Below the pieces are notes generated by a model that made no database searches, had not been told where the DNA came from, and saw nothing but the letters and a program-made list of their open reading frames with translations. The position numbers were made by a program, and so were the translations under genes. Of a stretch of 64,000 nucleotides of DNA, positions 52,437-60,195 are shown piece by piece (the stretch's first letter is position 1; every line of letters begins with the position of its first letter). Source of the stretch: Pseudomonas aylmerensis (GTDB lineage: Bacteria; Pseudomonadota; Gammaproteobacteria; Pseudomonadales; Pseudomonadaceae); assembly GCF_001702265.1 (NCBI RefSeq), contig NZ_MAUE01000021.1:1-64000 (forward strand). Direction: 5' to 3'.

Positions 52437-55400
52437 ATGCCCAGATTGCCGACTGTGTTACTGCTGTCGCTGCTGACCTGGACCGCAACGGCTGGCGCGT
52501 TGACTCTTACTGATGATGAGCGTGGCTGGCTGGCGGACCATCAGGAGCTGCGCCTGGGGGTGGACGCGTCGTGGCCACCTTTTGAATACCGCGACGAAAA
52601 CGGCCGCTACCAAGGCCTGGCGGCGGATTACGTGCGCCTGATCCAGGACCGCCTCGGCGTGAGGGTCAAGCTGATCGAGCCAGTGAACTGGAGCGCGGTG
52701 CTGGAGCAGGCCCGCAACAACCAGCTCGACCTGCTGCCAGGCATCATGTCCACGCCGGAGCGCCAGGGCTACATGGCGTTCACGCGCCCATACCTGGACT
52801 TCCCTATCGTCATCCTGGCCCATGAAGGCGGCGCCACTCCCCGCACCCTGAAGGACCTCTACGGCCTGAAGATTGCCGTGGTCGAGAACTACGCTCCCCA
52901 TGAGCTGCTGCGCACTCACCATCCCGACCTCAACCTGGTGGCCATGCCAAACGTCAGTTCGACGTTGCAGGCCCTGGCGACCGATGAGGTGGATGCGGTG
53001 GTCGGCGACCTGGCCTCCAGCGTCTGGAGCCTGCGCCAGCTCAAACTGGATGGTTTGTACGTCAGCGGCGAAACCCCCTATCGCTACCAACTGGCGATGG
53101 GCGTGCCACGAGACAACAAAATGCTGGTGGGCATCCTGGACAAGGTCCTGGCCGACCTCAGCCCGCAGGAAACCGACGCGATCCAGCAACATTGGGTCGG
53201 CAGCTTCACCGATCACCGCACATTCTGGACCGATCTGCTGATGTACGGCCTGCCTGCGGTGCTGTTGCTGAGCACCGTCCTGGCCATCGTGATTCGGATC
53301 AATCGTCGGCTTAGCTCGGAAATTTCCCGCCGTGTCGCCCTCGAACAGGAACTGCGCAGCAGCGAATATCACTATCGCGGGCTGGTGGAGAGCCTGTCCG
53401 CCATTGCCTGGGAAGCCAGCGTCACCGACTTCACCTATAGCTACGTCTCACCACATGCCGAGGAATTGCTCGGCTATCCCCGCGCGCATTGGCTGATTCC
53501 GGGCTTCTGGCGCAACATCATCCACCCGGCCGACCTGACGCGGACCGAAGCCTATTGCTACCGCGAAACCCGCGCCAGCCGCGATCACAGTGTCGATTAC
53601 CGGGTGATCACTGCCGACGGTCGCTGCCTGTGGGTGCGCGACATTGTCAGCCTGATCGAACACGGCCACGAACCGGTACTGCGCGGCTTGATGATCGACA
53701 TCAGCGAAGCCAAGCGCACCGAGGAGGCGCTGCAACTGTCCGAGCAGAAATTTGCCTCCGTGTTCCAGCAGTGCCCGGACATTCTGGTGATCGCGCGGCT
53801 GTCCGATGGCTGTCTGCTGGAGGTCAACAAAGCGTTCGAGGACCAGGTTGGCCTGACGGCCGAGGAAGTGCTCGGCAAAACTGCGACGTCCCTGAATATC
53901 TGGGGCATCCCGGGCATCGGCCCCGACCTGCTGAAACGGGTGCAAACCACCAGTATCCGCAACCTCGAAATGCCTTTCCGGCGCAGCAACGGCCAGGCGT
54001 TCACCGGGCTGATTTCGGCCGAGCCGTTCCAGCTCGACACCACCGAAGCCTTGGTGGTGGTGGTGCGCGACATCACCCAACTCAAGGAAACCCAGCAACA
54101 ACTGCAAACCTCCGAGGAGAAGTTCGCCAAAGCCTTCCACGCCTCCCCTGACGGTTTGCTGCTGAGCCGGCAACGCGATGGCCTGCTGATTGAAGTCAAC
54201 GATGGTTTCAGCCGCATCACCGGCTTCAACAGTGCCACCTCCCTCGACCAGTCCACCCTGGACCTGGGCATCTGGGTCGACCTCAACGAGCGCAAGCACA
54301 TGCTGGAGTTGATGCACCGCGATGGTTTTGTGCGTGACTTCATCTGCCATATCCGTCGCAGCGACGGGCAGATCCGGCTATGTGAAGTGTCCAGCCGCCC
54401 GCTGCCGATTGCCGGTGAAGATTGCATGCTGACCATCGCCCGCGACATTACCGAACGCCAGCTGATGCAGGAAAAACTGCAACAGGCCGCGACGGTGTTT
54501 GAAAGCACCGCCGAAGGCGTCTTGATCACCGACATTCGGCAGAACATCAGCGCCGTCAACCGCGCCTTCAGCGAAATCACCGGATACAGCGAGGCTGAAG
54601 CCCTTGGCAATACACCGCGCCTGCTCGCCTCCGGCCTGCATGACAGCGCGTTTTACGCCGCGATGTGGCACCAATTGACTGCCCAGGGGCACTGGCAGGG
54701 CGAGATTTCCAACCGGCGCAAGAACGGCGAGCTGTACCCCAGCTGGCTGACCATCAGCGCCGTGCGCAACCGCGATCAGATGATCACGCACTTCGTCGCC
54801 GTCTTTGCCGATATCTCCAGCCTCAAACTGGCCCAGGCCCGTCTCGACTACCAGGCGCACCACGATCCACTGACCGGCCTGCCCAACCGCACCCTGTTCG
54901 AGAGCCGCCTGCAGGCCGCCCTCAATGGCCATCAGGAAACCGGCAAACAGGGTGCCGTGCTGTTTCTCGACCTGGACCGCTTCAAACATATCAACGACAG
55001 CCTCGGCCATCCGATCGGCGACTTGCTGCTCAAAGACATCGCGGTGCGCCTCAAGGAGCAACTGCGCGACATCGACACCGTTGCGCGCCTGGGCGGTGAT
55101 GAATTCATCATCCTGCTCCCCGGCCTGCAACATGCCAGCGACGCCCAGTACCTGGCGAACAAGCTTTTGGCGTGCTTCACGCCGCCCTTCCAGGCCGGCG
55201 AACACGAGTTTTTCATCAGCGCCAGCATTGGCACCAGCCTCTATCCCCAGGATGGCACCGACGTCGCCACCTTGGTCAAAAATGCCGACGCGGCGATGTA
55301 CCGCTCCAAGGCCAAGGGCCGTAACCGCGTCGAAAGCTACACCCGCGACCTTACCGCCCAGGCCAACGAGCGCGTGGCGCTGGAACATGAACTGCGCCGC

Positions 55401-56180
55401 GCCATCGAGCGCGACGAGCTGAGCCTGTATTACCAACCCAAACTCAGCCTGGAAACCCACGAACTGATCGGCGCCGAAGCACTGATTCGCTGGCGTCACC
55501 CCACCTTTGGCGACGTACCGCCCGAACACTTCATTGCCCTGGCCGAAGAGAACGGCATGATCCTGCAGATTGGCGACTGGGTGCTGGAGCAGGCCTGCCG
55601 GCAAATGCATGCCTGGCAATCCGCCTTCGATGATTTCGGCCCGCTGTCGGTCAACCTCGCCGGCGCGCAACTGCGTCACCCCGGCCTGCTGGGGCGCATC
55701 GAACAGTTACTGCATGACTACCGCCTCGACCCCGGCTGCCTGCAACTGGAGATCACCGAAAACTTCATCATGAGCCAGGCCGAAGAAGCGCTGGAAGTTC
55801 TGCATCAGCTCAAACGCCTGGGCGTACAGCTGGCAATCGATGACTTCGGCACCGGCTACTCGTCCCTCAGCTACCTCAAGCGCCTGCCGCTGGACTTCCT
55901 GAAAATCGACCAATCCTTCGTCCGCGGACTGCCCGACGACCCGCACGACGCCGCGATCGTGCGCGCCATCATTGCCTTGGGCCACAGCATGCAATTCACC
56001 ATCATCGCCGAAGGTGTGGAGAACCCTGCGCAACAGGCATTCCTCGCCGCCGAGGGCTGTGAACAGATGCAAGGCTACATCGTCAGCCTGCCCCTGCCGC
56101 CGGAGCTTTTTGCAGCGACGTTTCTTCGTATGGACCTTGAGGACTTTTCGGATAGCACAGTGGAGAAACCATCGTTATAA
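52437..56180 (+). CDS. rmcA: RmcA-like c-di-GMP regulator with SBP, PAS, GGDEF and EAL domains
   Basis: The 1247-residue membrane protein has a signal peptide (about 1-20), a periplasmic SBP_bac_3 domain (about 35-255) and a transmembrane helix (about 265-287). Four PAS domains follow (about 310-820), then GGDEF (GGDEF at 886-890, with an RxxD inhibitory site at 877-880) and EAL (EAL at 1014-1016, with DDFGTGYSSL later). Both catalytic motifs are intact, so cyclase or phosphodiesterase activity is possible. In P. aeruginosa RmcA, the gene right after rpoD and almost the same length, acts mainly as a redox-responsive phosphodiesterase. The symbol rests on that synteny and architecture. Confidence 0.9.
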   Translation: MPRLPTVLLLSLLTWTATAGALTLTDDERGWLADHQELRLGVDASWPPFEYRDENGRYQGLAADYVRLIQDRLGVRVKLIEPVNWSAVLEQARNNQLDLLPGIMSTPERQGYMAFTRPYLDFPIVILAHEGGATPRTLKDLYGLKIAVVENYAPHELLRTHHPDLNLVAMPNVSSTLQALATDEVDAVVGDLASSVWSLRQLKLDGLYVSGETPYRYQLAMGVPRDNKMLVGILDKVLADLSPQETDAIQQHWVGSFTDHRTFWTDLLMYGLPAVLLLSTVLAIVIRINRRLSSEISRRVALEQELRSSEYHYRGLVESLSAIAWEASVTDFTYSYVSPHAEELLGYPRAHWLIPGFWRNIIHPADLTRTEAYCYRETRASRDHSVDYRVITADGRCLWVRDIVSLIEHGHEPVLRGLMIDISEAKRTEEALQLSEQKFASVFQQCPDILVIARLSDGCLLEVNKAFEDQVGLTAEEVLGKTATSLNIWGIPGIGPDLLKRVQTTSIRNLEMPFRRSNGQAFTGLISAEPFQLDTTEALVVVVRDITQLKETQQQLQTSEEKFAKAFHASPDGLLLSRQRDGLLIEVNDGFSRITGFNSATSLDQSTLDLGIWVDLNERKHMLELMHRDGFVRDFICHIRRSDGQIRLCEVSSRPLPIAGEDCMLTIARDITERQLMQEKLQQAATVFESTAEGVLITDIRQNISAVNRAFSEITGYSEAEALGNTPRLLASGLHDSAFYAAMWHQLTAQGHWQGEISNRRKNGELYPSWLTISAVRNRDQMITHFVAVFADISSLKLAQARLDYQAHHDPLTGLPNRTLFESRLQAALNGHQETGKQGAVLFLDLDRFKHINDSLGHPIGDLLLKDIAVRLKEQLRDIDTVARLGGDEFIILLPGLQHASDAQYLANKLLACFTPPFQAGEHEFFISASIGTSLYPQDGTDVATLVKNADAAMYRSKAKGRNRVESYTRDLTAQANERVALEHELRRAIERDELSLYYQPKLSLETHELIGAEALIRWRHPTFGDVPPEHFIALAEENGMILQIGDWVLEQACRQMHAWQSAFDDFGPLSVNLAGAQLRHPGLLGRIEQLLHDYRLDPGCLQLEITENFIMSQAEEALEVLHQLKRLGVQLAIDDFGTGYSSLSYLKRLPLDFLKIDQSFVRGLPDDPHDAAIVRAIIALGHSMQFTIIAEGVENPAQQAFLAAEGCEQMQGYIVSLPLPPELFAATFLRMDLEDFSDSTVEKPSL

Positions 56181-56181
56181 T
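56153..56181 (+). promoter_or_regulatory. tRNA promoter inside the rmcA 3' end
   Basis: A perfect TATAAT (56,176-56,181) includes the rmcA stop codon TAA (56,178-56,180). It is followed by the GC-rich CCGCGACC and lies 14 bp before the tRNA. The -35 (TAGCAC) is weak. Confidence 0.6.
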
Positions 56182-56195
56182 CCGCGACCTGTTTA

Positions 56196-56272
56196 GGGCC
56201 TATAGCTCAGTTGGTCAGAGCAGAGGACTCATAATCCTTTGGTCCACGGTTCAAGTCCGTGTGGGCCCACCA
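56196..56272 (+). tRNA. tRNA with anticodon CAT, probably tRNA-Ile2
   Basis: The 77-nt cloverleaf has a 7-bp acceptor stem (GGGCCTA/TGGGCCC), the D-arm AGCTCAGTTGGTCAGAGC, the anticodon loop CTCATAA, the T-arm CACGGTTCAAGTCCGTG and an encoded CCA. The CAT anticodon fits either tRNA-Met or the AUA-reading tRNA-Ile2, whose C is changed to lysidine by TilS. The TTGGTC variable region and TTCAAGT T-loop resemble E. coli ileX more than elongator tRNA-Met, so Ile2 is preferred. Confidence 0.9.
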
Positions 56273-56278
56273 AACAAG

Positions 56279-56302
56279 AAAGCCGCGCATTGCGCGGCTT
56301 TC
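56279..56302 (+). terminator. tRNA terminator
   Basis: AAAGCCGCGC-ATT-GCGCGGCTTT forms a perfect stem 6 bp after the tRNA, with only a short T-run. Confidence 0.85.
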
Positions 56303-56441
56303 GTCGTTTCTGGCGCGTGCAAATTCGGGGCGCTGCTGCACTCGACCTCGGCAATGAAAGATTTGTTAATTGTTCGCGCCAGCTGCGACGCAGACCATGG
56401 CCGGCGATCAATATCGACTTCAGTACGAGGAAACCGGCTCC

Positions 56442-56960
56442 ATGCCTCAAGCCCCACGTTCGCCGCACGCGCTCATCCGCCCCCTGTTCAACCTGGGCAG
56501 CGCCCTCGCCATCAGCCTTGCGACCTTCAGCTGCGCCCATGCCGCAACGCCCGCCCCGGCCACGATCAAGGCGTTCAAACTGTGTACGGGCGCGGACAAT
56601 GCGTCGCACGTCCTGGTCGGCAGCATCGACCAGAACATGCGCAATGACGTCACCGCCATTCACTTCAAGCAAAGCCCGGCGCATGCCGCTTACGGTTGGC
56701 ATAACGACCCGGAGCCGCAATACGTGATGACGCTATCCGGCACCCTGGCGTTCGCTACGCGGGGTGGCGAGACGTTCACGTTGCATCCCGGTGAAGTGCT
56801 GGTCGCCGAAGACAATACCGGCTCAGGCCATCGCTGGAAGCTCATCGACGACCAGCCTTGGCGGCGTGGCTACGTGGTGTTGAAGCACGGCGCAGTCGAT
56901 TCGTTTGTGCCCGACGACCCCGCCGCGGCGAAGGTGTGCAAGGCGCCCGCCGCGAGCTGA
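56442..56960 (+). CDS. Exported cupin-domain protein
   Basis: The 172-residue protein has a signal peptide (cut after SCAHA, near residue 36) and a single cupin barrel with GTLAFATRGGETFTLHPGEVLVAEDNTGSGH. The function is unknown. The start at 56,442 (MPQAPRS) has GAGGA upstream and gives a clean signal peptide. It stands alone between the tRNA and the lrp-dav genes. Confidence 0.7.
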   Translation: MPQAPRSPHALIRPLFNLGSALAISLATFSCAHAATPAPATIKAFKLCTGADNASHVLVGSIDQNMRNDVTAIHFKQSPAHAAYGWHNDPEPQYVMTLSGTLAFATRGGETFTLHPGEVLVAEDNTGSGHRWKLIDDQPWRRGYVVLKHGAVDSFVPDDPAAAKVCKAPAAS

Positions 56961-57044
56961 GCGCAGCCTGGAACCGAACGTGCGGTTCCAGGACGCAAGC
57001 CTGTAACATGCCACTCCATTGCCGTCCGCTCTGGAGCTTTGCCC

Positions 57045-57491
57045 TTGCCCGTCCTCGATGAAATCGATCGTCAACTGATCGCCGCCCTGCAGATCAACGC
57101 GCGTGAAAGCGTGGCCATGCTCGCTCGGCAGCTGGGCATCGCGCGTACCACGGTGACGTCGCGCCTGGCACGGCTGGAGAAAACCCAGGTGATCACCGGT
57201 TACGGCGTGCGCCTGGGACAGCGTGTCGTGGATGGCGGTTTGCAGGCTTATGTCGGGATCACCGTACAGGCGCGCTCGGGCAAGGAGGTGCTGCGCAAGT
57301 TGAGTGCCATGGCCCAGGTGCAGCAGCTGTGTGCAGTGAGTGGTGAGTTCGATTACGTCGCCTGGCTGCGCACCGATTCGCCGGAGCAACTGGACCAACT
57401 GCTGGACCAGATCGGCAGTGTCGACGGCGTGGAAAAAACCACCACCTCGATCATCCTCAGTAACAAATTGGACCGCGGCCAGCCAATCTGA
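57045..57491 (+). CDS. Lrp/AsnC-family regulator beside davBA
   Basis: The 148-residue regulator has an N-terminal helix-turn-helix (about residues 5-60) and a C-terminal RAM ligand-binding domain (about 70-140). The TTG at 57,045 is chosen because GGAG lies 8 bp upstream; TTG 57,039 is too close to it. It precedes davB on the same strand, as in P. putida, so control of lysine use is likely. Confidence 0.88.
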   Translation: MPVLDEIDRQLIAALQINARESVAMLARQLGIARTTVTSRLARLEKTQVITGYGVRLGQRVVDGGLQAYVGITVQARSGKEVLRKLSAMAQVQQLCAVSGEFDYVAWLRTDSPEQLDQLLDQIGSVDGVEKTTTSIILSNKLDRGQPI

Positions 57492-57554
57492 CCAGTAACC
57501 TCGTCACATTGACTGAAACCAATTCATTCCGACGACACATTGCGTCTTATTAAC

Positions 57555-57597
57555 GAGCGCAACGCTCCCTAAACTGGCTGCCATCTTTTCCTATACT
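57555..57597 (+). promoter_or_regulatory. Candidate davB promoter and operator
   Basis: CCTATACT (57,590-57,597) is a good RpoS-type -10 box, 42 bp before davB. GAGCG-CAA-CGCTC (57,555-57,567) is a perfect inverted repeat upstream of it and may be bound by the Lrp-family regulator. Confidence 0.5.
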
Positions 57598-57638
57598 CAG
57601 CGGGTCACGTCCTGCCGAGTCGTCAGCAAGGGTCAGCC

Positions 57639-59342
57639 ATGAGCATTCCGTCCAGCACCATCAGCAAGACCAATCGCCACCCCGCAGACGGCAAGAAACC
57701 CATCACCATCTTCGGCCCGGACTTTCCGTTTGCCTTCGATGACTGGATCGAACACCCGGCCGGGCTGGGCAGCATTCCCGCCGCCAACCATGGCGCCGAA
57801 GTGGCGATCGTCGGGGCCGGGATCGCCGGCCTGGTCGCCGCCTACGAGCTGATGAAACTGGGCCTAAAGCCCGTGGTGTACGAAGCCTCGAAGATGGGCG
57901 GCCGCCTGCGCTCCCAGGCCTTCGAAGGCGCCGAAGGCATCATCGCCGAGCTGGGCGGCATGCGCTTCCCGGTGTCGTCCACCGCGTTTTATCACTATGT
58001 CGACAAGCTGGGCCTGGAGACCAAACCCTTCCCCAACCCGCTGACGCCGGCGTCCGGCAGCACGGTGATCGACCTCGAAGGCCAGACCCATTACGCCCAA
58101 AAGCTCTCCGACTTGCCGGTGCTGTTCCAGGAAGTCGCCGATGCGTGGGCGGATGCCCTGGAAGCCGGCTCACAGTTCGGGGATATCCAGCAGGCGATCC
58201 GCGACCGTGACGTGCCACGCCTCAAAGCGCTGTGGAACAAGCTGGTGCCACTGTGGGACGACCGCACTTTCTACGACTTCGTCGCCACCTCCAAGGCATT
58301 CGCCAAGCTCTCGTTCCTGCACCGCGAAGTGTTCGGCCAGGTCGGTTTCGGCACCGGCGGCTGGGACTCTGACTTCCCCAACTCGATGCTGGAAATCTTC
58401 CGCGTGGTCATGACCAACTGCGACGACCACCAGCACCTGGTGGTCGGCGGCGTGGCCCAGGTGCCGATGGGCATCTGGCGTCACGTACCGGAGCGTTGCG
58501 CCCACTGGCCGGCCGGCACCAGCCTCAGCTCGTTGCACCGCGGCGCGCCGCGCGCCGGGGTCAAGCGCATCGCCCACGCCGCCGATGGCCGCTTTGCCGT
58601 CACCGACAACTACGGCGACACGCGCGAATACGCCGCCGTGCTCACCACCTGCCAAAGCTGGCTGCTGACCACCCAGATCGAGTGCGATGAAACCCTGTTC
58701 TCGCAAAAGATGTGGATGGCCCTCGACCGCACGCGTTATATGCAGTCGTCGAAAACCTTCGTGATGGTCGACCGCCCGTTCTGGAAAGACAAAGACCCGG
58801 AAACCGGCCGCGACCTCATGAGCATGACCCTCACCGATCGCCTGACCCGTGGCACCTATCTGTTCGACAACGGCGACGACAAACCCGGCGTGATCTGCCT
58901 GTCGTACTCATGGATGAGCGACGCGTTGAAAATGCTGCCGCAGCCCATCGATAAACGCGTGAAGCTGGCCCTCGACGCGCTGAAAAAGATCTACCCGAAC
59001 GTCGACATCAAGGCACGCATCATCGGCGATCCGATCACAGTGTCCTGGGAAGCCGACCCGCACTTTCTCGGGGCCTTCAAGGGCGCGCTGCCGGGTCACT
59101 ATCGCTACAACCAGCGGATGTATGCGCACTTCATGCAGAAGGATATGCCCGCTGAACAACGTGGGATTTTTATCGCCGGCGATGACGTGTCCTGGACCCC
59201 AGCCTGGGTCGAGGGCGCGGTGCAGACCTCGCTGAACGCGGTGTGGGGCATCATGACCCACTTTGGCGGCAGCACTCACCCCGAGAATCCCGGGCCGGGT
59301 GATGTGTTCGATGAGATCGGCCCGATCGCCCTGGCGGACTAA
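57639..59342 (+). CDS. davB: Lysine 2-monooxygenase
   Basis: DavB is an FAD-dependent amine oxidase/monooxygenase that turns L-lysine into 5-aminovaleramide, CO2 and water. The 567-residue protein has the FAD-binding GAGIAGLVAAYELMKLGL (about residues 55-75), GGRLRSQ, and a C-terminal DDVSWTPAWVEGAVQTSLNA stretch binding the FAD. Tryptophan 2-monooxygenases are close relatives, but the adjacent amidase and Lrp genes favour lysine. It is 10 bp before davA. Confidence 0.9.
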   Translation: MSIPSSTISKTNRHPADGKKPITIFGPDFPFAFDDWIEHPAGLGSIPAANHGAEVAIVGAGIAGLVAAYELMKLGLKPVVYEASKMGGRLRSQAFEGAEGIIAELGGMRFPVSSTAFYHYVDKLGLETKPFPNPLTPASGSTVIDLEGQTHYAQKLSDLPVLFQEVADAWADALEAGSQFGDIQQAIRDRDVPRLKALWNKLVPLWDDRTFYDFVATSKAFAKLSFLHREVFGQVGFGTGGWDSDFPNSMLEIFRVVMTNCDDHQHLVVGGVAQVPMGIWRHVPERCAHWPAGTSLSSLHRGAPRAGVKRIAHAADGRFAVTDNYGDTREYAAVLTTCQSWLLTTQIECDETLFSQKMWMALDRTRYMQSSKTFVMVDRPFWKDKDPETGRDLMSMTLTDRLTRGTYLFDNGDDKPGVICLSYSWMSDALKMLPQPIDKRVKLALDALKKIYPNVDIKARIIGDPITVSWEADPHFLGAFKGALPGHYRYNQRMYAHFMQKDMPAEQRGIFIAGDDVSWTPAWVEGAVQTSLNAVWGIMTHFGGSTHPENPGPGDVFDEIGPIALAD

Positions 59343-59352
59343 GGAGTTGAGG

Positions 59353-60147
59353 ATGCGTGTCGCCCTGTACCAATGCCCGCCGTTGCCGCTGGATGTGGCC
59401 GGTAACCTCAAGCGTCTGCACCAACTGGCGCATGAAGCTTCGGATGCCGATGTGCTGGTGCTGCCAGAGATGTTTCTCAGCGGCTACAACATCGGCGCCG
59501 AGGCGGTTGGCGCCCTGGCCGAAGCGCAGGATGGGCCATCGGCTCAAGCAATTGCCGAAATGGCGCAAAGCGCTGGCCTGGCGATTCTGTACGGCTACCC
59601 GGAACGCGCCGAAGACGGACAGATCTACAACGCCGTGCAATTGATCGACGCCCACGGCCAGCGCTTGTGCAACTACCGCAAGACCCATCTGTTTGGCGAC
59701 CTGGACCACTCGATGTTCAGTGCCGGCGGCGATGATTGGCCGCTGGTGGAGCTCAATGGCTGGAAGCTCGGCGTCCTGATCTGCTACGACCTGGAGTTCC
59801 CGGAAAATACCCGCCGCCTGGCTCTCGCCGGAGCCGAGCTGATCCTGGTACCCACGGCCAATATGGTGCCGTTCGACTTTGTTGCCGACGTGACGGTGCG
59901 GGCACGCGCCTTCGAGAACCAGTGCTACGTGGCCTACGCCAATTACTGTGGGCATGAAGGCGAGATTCAGTACTGTGGGCAAAGCAGCATCGCCGCGCCG
60001 GACGGCCAGCGAATCGCCCAGGCAGGCCTGGATGAAGCCTTGATTGTCGGCAAGCTGGATCACCAATCGATCCGCGACGCGCGCGCCGCCAATCACTACC
60101 TGCAAGACCGCCGCCCCGAACTGTACGGCGCACTGCACAAGCCCTGA
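59353..60147 (+). CDS. davA: 5-aminovaleramidase
   Basis: DavA hydrolyses 5-aminovaleramide to 5-aminovalerate and ammonia. The 264-residue nitrilase-superfamily protein shows the catalytic triad E39 (LPEMF), K110 (YRKTHL) and C144 (LICYDLEFPE). GGAGTTGAGG precedes the ATG at 59,353. It is co-transcribed with davB and followed by pqqF. Confidence 0.92.
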   Translation: MRVALYQCPPLPLDVAGNLKRLHQLAHEASDADVLVLPEMFLSGYNIGAEAVGALAEAQDGPSAQAIAEMAQSAGLAILYGYPERAEDGQIYNAVQLIDAHGQRLCNYRKTHLFGDLDHSMFSAGGDDWPLVELNGWKLGVLICYDLEFPENTRRLALAGAELILVPTANMVPFDFVADVTVRARAFENQCYVAYANYCGHEGEIQYCGQSSIAAPDGQRIAQAGLDEALIVGKLDHQSIRDARAANHYLQDRRPELYGALHKP

Positions 60148-60195
60148 TCCTGCGGGTTTGCTAGCATAGGCACCTCTCTTGTTTCGGAAGTGCCC

